Shown here piece by piece: positions 37,180 through 48,059 of a stretch of 64,000 nt of DNA. The position numbers and the translations under genes were made by a program. Under the pieces are notes generated by a model that did not search any database, was not told the origin of the DNA, and saw only the letters and a program-made list of their open reading frames with translations. The DNA comes from Polynucleobacter sp. UK-Gri1-W3 (lineage in GTDB: Bacteria; Pseudomonadota; Gammaproteobacteria; Burkholderiales; Burkholderiaceae), in NCBI RefSeq assembly GCF_018881595.1, contig NZ_JACVQA010000001.1:123625-187624 (forward strand). Reading direction: 5' to 3'. How positions within the stretch are numbered: position 1 is the stretch's first letter; each line of letters opens with the position of its first letter.

Positions 37180-38979
37180 TTAAGCGGCTGGTGTAGCTTG
37201 ACGCAAACGGATATGCAACTCACGCAACTGACGCTCATCGACTGGGCTAGGAGCCTGAGTTAATAAGCATTGCGCGCGTTGTGTTTTAGGGAAGGCAATC
37301 ACATCACGAATGGATTCTGCACCAGTCATCATGGTTACGATGCGATCGAGACCAAACGCAATACCACCGTGTGGAGGCGCACCATATTGAAGGGCGTCTA
37401 ATAAGAAACCAAACTTCGCTTGCGCTTCTTCTGCATCAATCTTCAATGCACGGAATACTTGGCTTTGAACTGCTTCTTGGTGAATACGGACAGAGCCACC
37501 ACCAATTTCGCTACCGTTCAGAACCATGTCATACGCTTTAGCCAAGCACTTACCTGGATCGGATTCCAGATACTTCATATGCTCGTCTTTAGGACTAGTA
37601 AACGGATGATGACAAGCAACCCAACGGGCTTCGCCCTCATCGTAGTCAAACATTGGGAAATCAACTACCCACAATGGCTTCCAACCTTCGGTAAAGAGAC
37701 CATGCGCTTTACCCCAAGCAGACTGACCAATGCGTAAACGTAAATTACCAATCGCATCGTTCACTACTTTTTCTTTATCGGCACCGAAGAAAATGATGTC
37801 GCCATCTTTTGCACCAGTACGCTTCAAGATGCCTTCAATTGCTGCATCATGCAAATTCTTAACGATTGGTGACTGCAAACCATTGCGACCCTCAGCAACA
37901 GAGTTCACTTTGATCCAAGCTAGACCCTTAGCACCATAGATACTCACAAATTGGGTGTAGTCATCGATTTCGCTACGACTGATTTCAGCGCCGCCAGGAA
38001 CGCACAAGCCAACCACTCGGCCACCAACTTGGTTGGCAGGGCCCGAGAACACCTTGAAATCAACGTCTTTCATTAAATCCGTTAATTCGGTGAATTCAAA
38101 GTTCACACGTAAATCTGGCTTGTCGGAGCCAAAACGCGCCATGCCCTCGGAATAAGGCATGGTTGGGAATGGGTTAGGCAACTCAACATTCATGGTCTTC
38201 TTGAAAATATGACGAATCATGTTTTCAAATAAATCACGAATTTCCAACTCACTTAAGAAAGCGGTTTCACAGTCGATCTGAGTAAATTCAGGCTGACGAT
38301 CAGCACGCAAATCTTCGTCACGGAAGCATTTAGTAATTTGATAGTAACGATCAAAGCCAGCAACCATTAACAACTGTTTAAATAATTGTGGTGACTGTGG
38401 CAATGCAAAGAACTGGCCATCATGCACACGGGATGGTACTAAATAATCACGTGCGCCCTCAGGAGTGCTCTTTGTCAGCATTGGTGTTTCGATATCGATA
38501 AAACCAGCATCATCTAGATAACGACGGCATTCCATTGCGACGTTGTAACGCAGACGCAAATTCTTTTGCATTTGTGGACGGCGTAAATCCAATACACGAT
38601 GGGTCAGACGAGTAGTCTCAGATAAATTCTCATCATCAATTTGGAATGGCGGAGTTACAGAAGCATTGAGGATCACTAAGCTATGGCAAAGAATCTCTAC
38701 TTTTCCGCTGACTAAATCAGCGTTCTCAGTACCAGCAGGGCGGGCACGAACAAGACCTTTGATCTGAATACAGAACTCGCTACGTACTTGCTCAGCAAGG
38801 GCAAACATTTCTGGGCGATCGGGATCGCAAACTACTTGTACAAAACCTTCGCGATCGCGCAGGTCAATAAAGATAACGCCTCCGTGGTCGCGACGGCGAT
38901 TAACCCAGCCGGAGAGTGTGACTTCTTGACCAATCAGTGAATCGGTTACCTGGCCGCAGGTATGGCTTCGCATCGACAT
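37180..38979 (-). CDS. aspS: Aspartate--tRNA ligase
   Basis: A class IIb synthetase of 599 residues. The N-terminal OB fold ([21 protein letters not shown]) binds the anticodon. The catalytic core has motif 2 [18 protein letters not shown] and motif 3 [19 protein letters not shown]. The bacterial-type GAD insertion is found between about residues 290 and 420. Many betaproteobacterial enzymes of this form also charge tRNA-Asn, but I cannot tell here. Two start codons (38979, 38973) differ by two residues. Confidence 0.97.
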   Translation of the reverse strand: MSMRSHTCGQVTDSLIGQEVTLSGWVNRRRDHGGVIFIDLRDREGFVQVVCDPDRPEMFALAEQVRSEFCIQIKGLVRARPAGTENADLVSGKVEILCHSLVILNASVTPPFQIDDENLSETTRLTHRVLDLRRPQMQKNLRLRYNVAMECRRYLDDAGFIDIETPMLTKSTPEGARDYLVPSRVHDGQFFALPQSPQLFKQLLMVAGFDRYYQITKCFRDEDLRADRQPEFTQIDCETAFLSELEIRDLFENMIRHIFKKTMNVELPNPFPTMPYSEGMARFGSDKPDLRVNFEFTELTDLMKDVDFKVFSGPANQVGGRVVGLCVPGGAEISRSEIDDYTQFVSIYGAKGLAWIKVNSVAEGRNGLQSPIVKNLHDAAIEGILKRTGAKDGDIIFFGADKEKVVNDAIGNLRLRIGQSAWGKAHGLFTEGWKPLWVVDFPMFDYDEGEARWVACHHPFTSPKDEHMKYLESDPGKCLAKAYDMVLNGSEIGGGSVRIHQEAVQSQVFRALKIDAEEAQAKFGFLLDALQYGAPPHGGIAFGLDRIVTMMTGAESIRDVIAFPKTQRAQCLLTQAPSPVDERQLRELHIRLRQATPAA

Positions 38980-38995
38980 AAGAATTTCCTATAAA

Positions 38996-39649
38996 TCAAA
39001 AATGGTGTGGCAACTGAGATGCAGTTAGGCCACTAGAACTATTGGGAGGAACAGAGCCCATTGAAACAATATGCTTCAATGCCTCTTCTACACTCATCTC
39101 CAACTCAATTGTTTGTGCACGCGGCACAATCATGAAAAAACCAGAGGTAGGGTTTGGGGTAGTTGGCAAGAAAACATTAACGTAGTCTTCGCCTAATTTG
39201 GCAGTTACTTCTTTAGCAGGTATCCCGGTTTGAAAAGCAATCACCCAAGAATCGGCATGGGGATAACGAATGAGCAAGGCTTTACTAAAGGCCTGGCCGC
39301 TACCAGAAAATAAAGTGGATGACACTTGCTGAACGCTTGAATAAATTGAACGAACAATCGGTATGCGATTAACAAATTTGTCCCAGACCTTTAACCACCA
39401 CTGTCCAGCGAAATTAATAGCAGTTAATCCGGTGAGCAGGATGACCACAATCACAATCAATATGCCAACACCTGGGAGCTCGCGGAAATGCTGCAAATCT
39501 CTAGCGGCATCATCAGGGAGAACCACAATAATGGCGTGCATTACCGAACCAAAAACACCATCGAGCAGACCCAAGCCCCAAGCAATCACCCAAATGGTGA
39601 TCGACAATGGTGCCCAAACGAGGATGCCAGCAATAAAGTATTTTTTCAT
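38996..39649 (-). CDS. DUF502 family membrane protein
   Basis: A 217-residue inner-membrane protein with an N-terminal membrane segment (YFIAGILVWAPLSITIWVI) and a second at about residues 57-80. The family motif NRIPIVRSIYSSVQQVSSTLF matches DUF502. The function of the family is unknown. It lies between ubiB and aspS, as in other Burkholderiales. A small FmdB-type zinc ribbon gene often found beside it is absent here. Confidence 0.85.
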   Translation of the reverse strand: MKKYFIAGILVWAPLSITIWVIAWGLGLLDGVFGSVMHAIIVVLPDDAARDLQHFRELPGVGILIVIVVILLTGLTAINFAGQWWLKVWDKFVNRIPIVRSIYSSVQQVSSTLFSGSGQAFSKALLIRYPHADSWVIAFQTGIPAKEVTAKLGEDYVNVFLPTTPNPTSGFFMIVPRAQTIELEMSVEEALKHIVSMGSVPPNSSSGLTASQLPHHF

Positions 39650-39659
39650 GTGTTCTGCC

Positions 39660-39682
39660 TAACCCGCTATTTTAGCGGGTTA
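39660..39682. repeat. Perfect 10-bp hairpin between ubiB and the DUF502 gene
   Basis: TAACCCGCTA and TAGCGGGTTA form a 10-bp stem with a 3-base loop. No run of Ts follows on either strand, so it is not a classical terminator. It resembles the core of the terminator at 41921-41944 and may be a weak or factor-assisted stop or a processing site. Confidence 0.55.
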
Positions 39683-39701
39683 GCAACCAATCAGCGAGAG
39701 A

Positions 39702-41288
39702 CTAATAAATGCCTAGGCTGATGATCAAAATTCCAGCCAAAAACCCACCGGCAAAGAGCAAAGCGCCTGCCAAAAGGCGATGTGTGCGTCTTTCTTGCAA
39801 CAAAAGGGCCTTTAAAACCTCTAATTCGCCTGTTTGGTCTTTTATGGGGGTTCGGGCCTGTGCCAGGCTATCCGCAATCAAACGTGGCAGTGTCGGCAGA
39901 ATTTTGGCCCAAGTAGGTGCCTCTTCCTTGATGCCATCAATAAGACCACGCCACCCTAACTGCTTGCTTACCCATTTTTCCAGAATCGGCTTCGCTGTTT
40001 TCCACAGATCCAGATCAGGATCTAGCTGACGGGCCAGTCCCTCGACATTGAGAAGGGTTTTTTGCAACAAAGTGAGTTGCGGCTGAATTTCCACCTTAAA
40101 GCGGCGTGACGTTTGGAATAAACGCATCAGCACGATACCCAAGGAAATTTCCTTTAGCGGGCGATCAAAATACGGCTCGCAAACTGAACGTACCGCGCCC
40201 TCTAATTCCTCGACCCGGGTATTGGCTGGAACCCAGCCTGACTCAATATGTAACTCAGCAACGCGACGGTAGTCACGATTAAAAAATGCTAAGAAATTGA
40301 GTGCTAAATAATTTTTATCCGACTCACTTAATGCACCAACAATTCCAAAATCTAGTGAAATGAAACGGCCGAATGTTTCAGGCTCCAAGCTAATCATGAT
40401 GTTGCCGGGATGCATATCCGCATGAAAGAAACCATACTCGAATACTTGAGTAAAGAAGATTTCTACACCATCAGAAGCCAGCTTTTTAAAGTCAACGCCC
40501 GCCTCTCTTAACGCTGCAGTTTTACCAATGGAGATGCCATACATTCTCTCCATAACAATCACATTGGTATGACATAAGTCCCAGTACATCTCGGGAATCA
40601 TTAACTTTTGAGAATCCGCAAATTGTCTGCGTAGCTGGCTCCCATTAGCAGCTTCGCGCATGAGATCCAATTCATCATGCAAGTGTCTATCAAACTCTGC
40701 CACATTCTCTCGCGGCTTTAATCGGCGACCATCCTCAGAAATCTTTTCTACGACTTTAGCCAAGTCATACATCAGTGCAATATCACCATCAATCACTGGG
40801 AGAATGCCTGGACGTAAGACTTTTATAGCTACTGCGCGACCCTCCCATTCTGGGCGTTTATCTGTGCCACGTAATACGCCAAAGTGGACTTGCGCAACAG
40901 ATGCGCTTGCTACTGGAGTTGCATCAAAGCTAAGGAAGACTTCTTCGATCGGCTGCCCTAAATCTTTCTCAATTAAGCGACGGGATTCTTCATTAGAGAA
41001 TGGCGGTACTTGATCTTGTAATTTAGCCAATTCATTGGCAATGTCTTCTGGCAATAAATCACGACGAGTTGAAAGTACTTGGCCAAACTTCACAAAAATA
41101 GGACCAAGCGCCTCTAGCGTTAATCGAATGCGGTCGCCTCTAGGCAAATGACGGCCCGGCGAAGCCCAGCACAATATCGTTAAGAAACCTCGACGAATGC
41201 CAGGCTTTAAAAGATCGCGCAGAAGTGGCAATAAACCATATCGCCATGCAGTGAAAAATATGAAACAGAGACGGGCAATTCGACGCAC
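39702..41288 (-). CDS. ubiB: Ubiquinone biosynthesis ATPase/kinase-like protein UbiB
   Basis: A 528-residue atypical kinase-like protein required for ubiquinone synthesis, thought to use ATPase activity on lipid precursors. The family landmarks are [20 protein letters not shown] (KxGQ motif), [25 protein letters not shown] and [13 protein letters not shown]. The C-terminus has two adjacent membrane helices (about residues 495-527). It lies four bases after ubiJ in the reverse ubiE-Tim44-ubiJ-ubiB cluster. Confidence 0.96.
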   Translation of the reverse strand: MRRIARLCFIFFTAWRYGLLPLLRDLLKPGIRRGFLTILCWASPGRHLPRGDRIRLTLEALGPIFVKFGQVLSTRRDLLPEDIANELAKLQDQVPPFSNEESRRLIEKDLGQPIEEVFLSFDATPVASASVAQVHFGVLRGTDKRPEWEGRAVAIKVLRPGILPVIDGDIALMYDLAKVVEKISEDGRRLKPRENVAEFDRHLHDELDLMREAANGSQLRRQFADSQKLMIPEMYWDLCHTNVIVMERMYGISIGKTAALREAGVDFKKLASDGVEIFFTQVFEYGFFHADMHPGNIMISLEPETFGRFISLDFGIVGALSESDKNYLALNFLAFFNRDYRRVAELHIESGWVPANTRVEELEGAVRSVCEPYFDRPLKEISLGIVLMRLFQTSRRFKVEIQPQLTLLQKTLLNVEGLARQLDPDLDLWKTAKPILEKWVSKQLGWRGLIDGIKEEAPTWAKILPTLPRLIADSLAQARTPIKDQTGELEVLKALLLQERRTHRLLAGALLFAGGFLAGILIISLGIY

Positions 41289-41291
41289 GAT

Positions 41292-41912
41292 TTATTTAGC
41301 CTTTTGCTCTAAAAGTTGAATGCGCTTTTCCATGCGATCCACAGATTCGCGTAATTCACTTAATTCGGATTTACGAACCATAAAGTCTCGCTTATTTAAA
41401 AGTACTTTCTTTTCTTCGCTGACATATTCCACTACATTGTCCAGTAAATCGCTGGCAGCAGATCGAGTGGCAGAGACAAACTTTTTACCCTGTCTTACGG
41501 CGAAATTGGCTGGCGCATCGCCCACCAAGCGAGCCAAGTCTTCCTCGTATTCCCAGCGCAACTGTCCTGCTAGGCGACCTAATAATTGGGCTAAGTCTGC
41601 ATCGCCAGTAATTTTGACAGCTTTAAATGCCTGCTCTCGCAAAGAACCTGAGCTGCCTGCTAGATCACTCAACGCTTTAGCAGAAACCTGCAAGGTGAGC
41701 GAAGGTGCCTCGATCTCTTTTAGGCTCGCTAAACAACCATCCGGTTTTATCTCAAAACAAAGATTGCCCAAAGGTAGCTGCAACAAAATGGTTTTGTTTG
41801 CGTGCCGAGCCAACTCAGCCGAGGCCCAGGGCTCACTCCCCAAAACGTGATTAATCCCCCGGCAAGCTGCGCCAGAAGCAAACGTATGGGTGGTTGAAAA
41901 ATGTCTATTCAT
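41292..41912 (-). CDS. ubiJ: Ubiquinone biosynthesis accessory factor UbiJ (SCP2 domain)
   Basis: A 206-residue protein with an N-terminal sterol-carrier-protein-2 fold (about residues 20-120) and a C-terminal coiled coil ending VDRMEKRIQLLEQKAK. UbiJ binds ubiquinone intermediates and scaffolds the soluble Ubi enzyme complex in E. coli. The sequence is weakly conserved, so the assignment rests on SCP2-like features plus location between ubiE and ubiB. The start codon follows a terminator for the Tim44-like gene by few bases, so the promoter may overlap the terminator. Confidence 0.82.
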   Translation of the reverse strand: MNRHFSTTHTFASGAACRGINHVLGSEPWASAELARHANKTILLQLPLGNLCFEIKPDGCLASLKEIEAPSLTLQVSAKALSDLAGSSGSLREQAFKAVKITGDADLAQLLGRLAGQLRWEYEEDLARLVGDAPANFAVRQGKKFVSATRSAASDLLDNVVEYVSEEKKVLLNKRDFMVRKSELSELRESVDRMEKRIQLLEQKAK

Positions 41913-41916
41913 AAGT

Positions 41917-41944
41917 GTAAAAAACCCGCACTAGTGCGGGTTTT
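41917..41944 (-). terminator. Rho-independent terminator after the Tim44-like gene
   Basis: A perfect inverted repeat (AAAACCCGCACT/AGTGCGGGTTTT) is followed on the minus strand by further Ts. It lies between the Tim44-like stop (41966) and the ubiJ start (41912). The stem is symmetric, so weak function on the other strand is possible. Confidence 0.82.
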
Positions 41945-41965
41945 CCAACGGAAAGTACCTAAAGC

Positions 41966-42874
41966 TTAAACCAACTGAGAGATGCCCGCTAGTACCCAGC
42001 CGCCAGGACCGTCCACAGGCTTACTTAAATTCCAGATTTCAGAGAAATCACTAGCTGGAGCACCCTGTTGCTCGCGGATCATGCCGCTGAACTGAACGCT
42101 ACAGAGGTAATGACTATCAGCCGTCTCGATACCAATAAGCTGGGCATTAATCGTGACAACATCCGTTTGATTGCTGCCATCGGTGCGACCAGATAAATCC
42201 TGCTGAATCGTGGCAAACATATCAGGCGTCGTAAATTCACGCAAGGATGCAAGGTCGCCTTGATCCCAAGCTTTTTGCAAGCTCACAAAATATTGTTTTG
42301 CATTCTCCAAAAATGCTTGCTGATCAAATCCTGGGGGTAAGGTTGACTGAAATACCTCAGGCTCAGCACTCACACCACCGAATGCATTTGCAGCAGGTGC
42401 AAAAGCAGGTTCCTGTCTTGGAGAGTCTACGTTACTGCGTTGCATACCTTGTGGTGGTACGTTGGCATTCTGACCAGCAACAGACATTGCTGGCAATAAT
42501 CTGCGAATCACAAACATGATGACAAAGCCTGCCAACATTGCAATAAGTAAACCAGTAATGAGAGAAGATGCCGCCTCACCCATTCCGAAATGAGATAAGA
42601 GATAACCAATTCCCAAACCAGCAGCTAGGCCGCCTAAAATGCCGCCCATGCCGCCAAAACGACTAGGTGCAGGTGTTTGAGGAGTCGGGGCTGGAGCAGT
42701 CGGCTGTGCTTGCTGAACTGGCTTTTGGACAGGAGCAGCTTGACGTTGCATTGGCGCACTTGGAGCTCGACCAAGGCTTCTTCCGCCGCCCAAGCGAGCA
42801 GCATCCACCTGTCCAACCATTCCAATGATCAAAGTAAAACTTAAGAGAACCGCTTTAAAAAAATGTTTATTCAT
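41966..42874 (-). CDS. Tim44-like domain protein
   Basis: A 302-residue protein with an N-terminal hydrophobic, signal-like segment (KAVLLSFTLIIGMVGQVDAA). A Gln/Pro/Ala-rich linker follows (about residues 35-70), then two membrane segments or a glycine-rich hairpin (about residues 74-130). The C-terminal Tim44-like/MlaC-type domain spans about 160-300 and includes FTTPDMFATIQQDLSGR. The function of these bacterial proteins is unsettled. It sits between ubiE and ubiJ, as in other Burkholderiales. A link to respiratory lipid or membrane biogenesis is possible but unproven. Confidence 0.82.
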   Translation of the reverse strand: MNKHFFKAVLLSFTLIIGMVGQVDAARLGGGRSLGRAPSAPMQRQAAPVQKPVQQAQPTAPAPTPQTPAPSRFGGMGGILGGLAAGLGIGYLLSHFGMGEAASSLITGLLIAMLAGFVIMFVIRRLLPAMSVAGQNANVPPQGMQRSNVDSPRQEPAFAPAANAFGGVSAEPEVFQSTLPPGFDQQAFLENAKQYFVSLQKAWDQGDLASLREFTTPDMFATIQQDLSGRTDGSNQTDVVTINAQLIGIETADSHYLCSVQFSGMIREQQGAPASDFSEIWNLSKPVDGPGGWVLAGISQLV

Positions 42875-42913
42875 TTTTATCTTTACCCCTTCTTTTGACT
42901 GCTGTACTTCTTT

Positions 42914-42935
42914 AGTTTTTAAGACCTTAAAAACT
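42914..42935. repeat. AT-rich 9-bp hairpin between ubiE and the Tim44-like gene
   Basis: AGTTTTTAA and TTAAAAACT flank a GACC loop. It is just past the ubiE stop on the minus strand. The stem is AU-only apart from one pair and has no T tract after it, so a terminator role is doubtful. Confidence 0.4.
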
Positions 42936-42944
42936 ATCTAATTA

Positions 42945-43688
42945 TCAGTATTTAATACCAATATGTAGGGCAACGATACCCCCAGTCATCCTGTGGGTTT
43001 CTACTTCATCAAATCCTACTCCCAACATCATTTCCTTAAGAGTTTCTGCATCGGGATGCATCCGAATGGATTCTGCTAAGTAACGGTAGCTTTCTGAATC
43101 TTGCGCAATTTTCTCGCCCAGCCAAGGTAAAACCTTAAATGAATAAGTGTCATATACCGGCTGTAAAAAAGCATCTGGCTTAGAAAATTCCAAGACTAAG
43201 ACACGGCCACCCGGCTTAATTACGCGGCACATTTCACCCAAAGCAACATCTTTGTGCGTCATATTGCGCAAACCAAATGCAACCGTCACCACATCAAAAT
43301 GATTATTGGGGAAAGGTATTTTTTCAGCATCAAACTGAACACAAGGCAATGCCATGCCGCGATCTAACAAACGATCACGCCCAACCCCCAACATAGAGGC
43401 ATTGATGTCGCTCAACCAAACTTGAGCATCAGGATTGCGGCCCCAGTCAGCAGCTTTTGCAAAAGCTGCTGCTAGATCACCAGTACCGCCAGCAATATCC
43501 AATACCTTTTGGCCAGGGCGCACATTTGCGCGCGCAATCGTAATTTTTTTCCAAACTCGATGCAAACCAAATGACATCAGGTCATTCATCACATCGTATT
43601 TGCTGGCTACCGAATGAAATACCTCAGCAACCTTGCCAGCCTTCTCCGACTCGTCAACACTTTTGTACCCGAAGTGCGTTTTACTCAT
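42945..43688 (-). CDS. ubiE: Ubiquinone/menaquinone C-methyltransferase UbiE
   Basis: A SAM-dependent methyltransferase that methylates the ring carbon of 2-polyprenyl-6-methoxybenzoquinol. The 247-residue product starts [20 protein letters not shown]. It shows the SAM-binding [15 protein letters not shown], the family motif [14 protein letters not shown] and [12 protein letters not shown]. Its ATG overlaps the DUF971 stop as TAATG, so translation is coupled to the genes upstream. Confidence 0.96.
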   Translation of the reverse strand: MSKTHFGYKSVDESEKAGKVAEVFHSVASKYDVMNDLMSFGLHRVWKKITIARANVRPGQKVLDIAGGTGDLAAAFAKAADWGRNPDAQVWLSDINASMLGVGRDRLLDRGMALPCVQFDAEKIPFPNNHFDVVTVAFGLRNMTHKDVALGEMCRVIKPGGRVLVLEFSKPDAFLQPVYDTYSFKVLPWLGEKIAQDSESYRYLAESIRMHPDAETLKEMMLGVGFDEVETHRMTGGIVALHIGIKY

Positions 43689-44086
43689 TAATGACTTCCA
43701 CAAGAATGGCCTGATGCACCACCAGGCTGACCCATTGGCGCATCACGATCTAGACCGGCAGCGACCAATTTATCTAAATGCTCTTTCCATAATTGCTCCT
43801 GGTTCTCACACAGAAACAATAAGTAATCCCAGGTAAACAAGCCAGAATCGTGTCCATCAGAAAAGCTAGGCTTGAGGGCGTAGTGTCCTACTGGCTCTAG
43901 GTTGGCGATTAAAACATCGCGCTTGCCAGTTTGCAATGTTTCCTGCCCTGGACCGTGACCTTGGACTTCAGCAGAGGGTGATAAAACTCTTAACAATTCA
44001 AAAGGTAAGCGATAAATATTGCCGCCCTCATAGGAAAGCTCTAGAACCTTAGACTGTTGATGCACAACAACATTACTCGGAATCAT
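43688..44086 (-). CDS. DUF971 (gamma-butyrobetaine hydroxylase N-terminal-like) protein
   Basis: A 132-residue protein whose first 90 residues form a DUF971 domain ([26 protein letters not shown]). The same fold is found at the N-terminus of gamma-butyrobetaine hydroxylases and in some iron-sulfur carriers. The C-terminal tail ends SGHSCGSH and is rich in Gly, His and Cys, possibly metal-binding. It is coupled by TAATG overlaps both to the large oxidoreductase upstream and to ubiE downstream. Function is not known. Confidence 0.82.
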   Translation of the reverse strand: MIPSNVVVHQQSKVLELSYEGGNIYRLPFELLRVLSPSAEVQGHGPGQETLQTGKRDVLIANLEPVGHYALKPSFSDGHDSGLFTWDYLLFLCENQEQLWKEHLDKLVAAGLDRDAPMGQPGGASGHSCGSH

Positions 44087-47000
44087 TAAACGAGAACCCT
44101 CTCAATACCACCCTGGTTTGCTTTGGTTACATAGTCTTGCATCCAATCCTTACCCAGTATTTTTTGAGCCATCTCCACAACAATGTAATCGGCTGTTGTA
44201 TCGCTATCGGCATCAAAGCGCGTGAGACCTTGTAAGCATGATGGGCAGCTGGTTAACACTTTGACATCACCAGTGAAATCGTCTTTGCGCAAATCATTAG
44301 CGCCTTTTTCCATCTCAATCTGTTTGCGAAAGCGCACTTGAGTAGAAATATCGGGGCGAGTAACAGCCAAAGTACCAGACTCACCACAGCAACGATCATT
44401 CTTCTGAATGGCCTTGCCATCCTCTAGCTGAATGAGTTCATTAACCGTCTTCAAGGGATCTTGCAACTTCATTGGGGAGTGGCAAGGATCGTGATACATG
44501 TACTTCACACCCGTTACCCCGGAGAGCTTCACGCCCTTCTCTGCCAAGAACTCATGGATATCAATAATGCGGCAGCCAGGAAAGATCTGTTCAAACTGAT
44601 ATCCAGCTAATTGGTCATAACAAGTTCCGCACGAAACAACGACGGTCTTGATATCTAAATAATTCAGGGTATTGGCAACACGATGGAATAACACGCGGTT
44701 ATCCGTAATCATCTTATCCGCTTTATCAAAATCACCATTGCCACGTTGGGGGTAACCACAACAAAGGTACCCAGGTGGCAGAACAGTTTGTACGCCCACA
44801 TTCCACAACATGGCTTGCGTAGCTAAACCAACTTGCGAGAACAAACGCTCAGACCCACAGCCCGGGAAATAAAACACCGCCTCTGTGTCTGCAGAAGTCG
44901 TCTTAGGATCACGAATAATGGGAACATAGTTCGCATCTTCAATATCCAACAAAGCACGCGCCGTTTTCTTAGGAAGATTGCCAGGCATCTTCTTATTTAC
45001 AAAGAAAATGACCTGCTCTTTGACGCTTGGTTTACCTACTGTTGCAGGTGGATGAGCAGTTTGTTGCTTTGCAAACTTACGCAATACATCGTTACCCAAG
45101 CGTTGCAACTTGTAGCCCCAGCCAATCATGGTCTTGCGAGCAAGATTAATACTTTCTGGGCTAGTTGCGTTTAAGAAGAACATAGATGCAGCAGTACCAG
45201 GATTAAAGCGTTGCTGTCCCATCTTGCGCAAAAGGTTGCGCATGTTCATGGTCACATCACCAAAGTCAATCTTGACTGGGCAAGGCGTCAAACACTTATG
45301 ACATACCGTGCAGTGTGCAGCAACGTCATCAAACATTTCCCAATGACGAATCGAAACACCGCGGCGAGTTTGCTCTTCATACAAGAAGGCTTCGATCAAC
45401 AAAGAAGTTGCTAGGATTTTGTCGCGTGGGCTGTAGAGCAGGTTTGCACGTGGTACGTGGGTTGCGCAAACAGGCTTACATTTACCGCAACGCAAACAAT
45501 CTTTCACGCTATCGGCAATCGCTCCAATATCGCTTTGTTGCATGATGATTGACTCATGACCCATCAAGCCAAAGCTTGGTGTGTAAGCCATGCTGAGATC
45601 AGCATGAGGCATCAACTTGCCTTTATTGAATCGACCCTCTGGATCAACGCGATTTTTATAGCTACGGAAGTCTTTAAGTTCGGCTTCAGTCAAATACTCT
45701 AATTTTGTAATGCCAATTCCGTGCTCACCAGAAATGACACCATCTAAAGAGCGTGCCAATTTCATGATGCGATCTACCGAACAATGCGCATCTTGCAGCA
45801 TCTCGTAGTCATCGGAGTTCACCGGAATATTAGTGTGAACGTTGCCATCTCCAGCGTGCATATGCAAAGCTACAAATACGCGCTTACGCAAAATATTTTT
45901 GTGGATTGCTTCCAACTCAGCCAAAATCGGCTCAAATGCAAGACCACCAAAAATGATTCGCAGCTCTGAACGCACTTCTTCTTTCCAAGAGGCACGCAAG
46001 CTGTAGTCCTGCAAGCGTGGGAAATAAGAGTCCATCTCAGTAAGCCACTCTGCCCAACGCCCACGCACCTTGGCAATAAGCTCTAAGGCCTGCTGAACCC
46101 GATCACCCAAGATTTCTGCTGTAGGAATTTCATATTCAGCATCACTCTTACCTAGTGGTAGTGCGCTCTTTTTCAAGAAAGCTTCAAGGCCATCAAGTAC
46201 TTGCAGCTTATTTTTGAGTGAAAGCTCAATATTGATGCGTTCGATACCATCGGTGTACTCGCCCATACGGGGCAAAGGAATCACGACGTCTTCGTTAATC
46301 TTAAAAGCATTGGTATGGCGGGCAATCGCAGCTGTACGAGCACGATCTAGCCAGAACTTTTTGCGAGCCTCAGCACTAACGGCCACAAAACCCTCACCAA
46401 CGCGTAAGTTCGCCATACGCACTACTTCGCTAGTAGCGGCTGCGACAGCCTCTTCGTTGTCACCGGCAATATCACCAATCAATACCATCTTCGGCATGCT
46501 ATTACGCTTTGATTTGGTGGAGTAGCCAACCGCTTTTAAATAGCGATCATCTAAATGCTCAAGACCAGCCAGAATTGGCCCGCCTTGCTTACTCAAACCA
46601 TCTAAATACGCTTTGATCTCGACAATACTTGGGATAGCTTCTCGTGCTTGACCAAAAAACTCCAAGCAAACAGTGCGCATGAATTTCGGCATGCGATGCA
46701 ATACCCAAGTTGCGCTAGTGATCAAACCATCGCAACCTTCTTTTTGCACACCAGGTAAACCTGATAAAAATTTATCAGTAACGTCTTTACCTAAACCCTC
46801 TTTGCGGAAGCGTCGACCTTCAACTTCTAATAATTCTTTTTTGAGAATGCGCTCACCTGGTTCACTATTTCCATCAGACCAAGTCAACTGAAAGCGTACG
46901 GTTCCCACATCATGGATCTTGCCCATATTATGTTCAACACGCTCAACATCCAACCAATTGCCTTCAGGGTCAACCATGCGCCAGCTAGCAAGATTGTCTA

Positions 47001-47925
47001 GGGCGGTTCCCCAAAGAACAGCCTTCTTACCACCAGCATTCATGGCAATGTTTCCGCCAATACAACTTGCATCGGCAGAAGTAGGATCGACCGCAAACAC
47101 AAGACCAGCAAGCTCTGCAGCATCCGCTACTCGACGTGTAACAACGCCAGCACCCGTAAAGATTGTTGGTACCTCACCATCAAGCCCTGGTAACTTCTTA
47201 GCTTTGACGCTGCCAATATCTTGCAACTTCTCAGTGTTAATCACTGCGGACATTGCATAGAGTGGAATAGCACCACCGGTATAACCAGTGCCGCCTCCAC
47301 GAGGAATAATGGTCAAACCTAATTCAACACAAGCCTTCACTAGGCCTGGAATTTCAGATTCGTAATCGGGTTTCAGCACAACGAGTGGAAATTCAACGCG
47401 CCAGTCAGTTGCATCAGTAACATGCGCAGCGCGAGAAACACCATCAAAACAAATATTGTCTGAAGCAGTGTGGCGACCCAATTCCTTGCGAGCACGCTTA
47501 CGTATGACTTCGACTTCTTTAAATCCGTTTTCGAAATTTTCAATTGCGCGATAGGCAGCACTTAATAGGATATCTACTTGATCTGCAGAATCCCCACCAT
47601 TGCGCTTCTTCACTTCGCCCAAGCGATGCCATAGAGCATCGGTTAATTGTTTGCGACGGGTTGGGCTGTCGAGCAAGTCATCTTGCAAGAAAGGGTTGCG
47701 CTGAACTACCCAAATATCACCGAGAATTTCAAACAACATGCGCGCAGAACGACCTGTGCGACGAACGCCACGCAAGTTATTGAGAACGCGCCAGGACTCC
47801 TCGCCCAATAAGCGAATAACAATCTCTCGATCAGAAAAGGAGGTGTAGTTGTAGGGAATTTCGCGAAGACGGGGAGAACCCGCCTCAGCATCCAACAACT
47901 GGTTTAAAGCCAATGGTGCGTTCAT
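44086..47925 (-). CDS. Large FAD-linked oxidase and iron-sulfur protein (DUF3683 type)
   Basis: A 1279-residue fusion. Residues 1-170 form an extra N-terminal region (DUF3683-like). An FAD-binding PCMH domain follows, with [14 protein letters not shown] at 206-219. The FAD-oxidase C-terminal domain has [13 protein letters not shown] near 691 and [14 protein letters not shown] near 733. Two 4Fe-4S ferredoxin motifs lie near 813 ([11 protein letters not shown]) and 875 ([11 protein letters not shown]). Two CCG domains follow ([10 protein letters not shown] near 1023, LCCGYPQ near 1056, DPCHSP near 1145 and CCGESG near 1180). It combines in one chain what GlcD and GlcF or D-lactate dehydrogenases do separately. 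The substrate is probably a 2-hydroxy acid but is not known. Confidence 0.88.
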   Translation of the reverse strand: MNAPLALNQLLDAEAGSPRLREIPYNYTSFSDREIVIRLLGEESWRVLNNLRGVRRTGRSARMLFEILGDIWVVQRNPFLQDDLLDSPTRRKQLTDALWHRLGEVKKRNGGDSADQVDILLSAAYRAIENFENGFKEVEVIRKRARKELGRHTASDNICFDGVSRAAHVTDATDWRVEFPLVVLKPDYESEIPGLVKACVELGLTIIPRGGGTGYTGGAIPLYAMSAVINTEKLQDIGSVKAKKLPGLDGEVPTIFTGAGVVTRRVADAAELAGLVFAVDPTSADASCIGGNIAMNAGGKKAVLWGTALDNLASWRMVDPEGNWLDVERVEHNMGKIHDVGTVRFQLTWSDGNSEPGERILKKELLEVEGRRFRKEGLGKDVTDKFLSGLPGVQKEGCDGLITSATWVLHRMPKFMRTVCLEFFGQAREAIPSIVEIKAYLDGLSKQGGPILAGLEHLDDRYLKAVGYSTKSKRNSMPKMVLIGDIAGDNEEAVAAATSEVVRMANLRVGEGFVAVSAEARKKFWLDRARTAAIARHTNAFKINEDVVIPLPRMGEYTDGIERINIELSLKNKLQVLDGLEAFLKKSALPLGKSDAEYEIPTAEILGDRVQQALELIAKVRGRWAEWLTEMDSYFPRLQDYSLRASWKEEVRSELRIIFGGLAFEPILAELEAIHKNILRKRVFVALHMHAGDGNVHTNIPVNSDDYEMLQDAHCSVDRIMKLARSLDGVISGEHGIGITKLEYLTEAELKDFRSYKNRVDPEGRFNKGKLMPHADLSMAYTPSFGLMGHESIIMQQSDIGAIADSVKDCLRCGKCKPVCATHVPRANLLYSPRDKILATSLLIEAFLYEEQTRRGVSIRHWEMFDDVAAHCTVCHKCLTPCPVKIDFGDVTMNMRNLLRKMGQQRFNPGTAASMFFLNATSPESINLARKTMIGWGYKLQRLGNDVLRKFAKQQTAHPPATVGKPSVKEQVIFFVNKKMPGNLPKKTARALLDIEDANYVPIIRDPKTTSADTEAVFYFPGCGSERLFSQVGLATQAMLWNVGVQTVLPPGYLCCGYPQRGNGDFDKADKMITDNRVLFHRVANTLNYLDIKTVVVSCGTCYDQLAGYQFEQIFPGCRIIDIHEFLAEKGVKLSGVTGVKYMYHDPCHSPMKLQDPLKTVNELIQLEDGKAIQKNDRCCGESGTLAVTRPDISTQVRFRKQIEMEKGANDLRKDDFTGDVKVLTSCPSCLQGLTRFDADSDTTADYIVVEMAQKILGKDWMQDYVTKANQGGIERVLV

Positions 47926-48059
47926 AGCGACATATTTGATAAATAAGCATTTTAATAGAGCGAAGCTGATAGTGGCAGGATTCCGAGAAAGTTGCTCCCA
48001 AAATGAATAAACCCCTGCAAATCTAAGGGCTTAGAAGCCATCCGTGGTACGCTCATTGG

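Noticed and set aside
41320..41850. 176-codon forward open frame over ubiJ
   Set aside because: Antisense to ubiJ, low complexity, no ribosome site. The reverse frame fits SCP2 and local synteny.
47926..48059. Attenuator or leader peptide before ilvA
   Set aside because: No short open frame rich in Ile, Val or Thr codons and no competing hairpins were seen.
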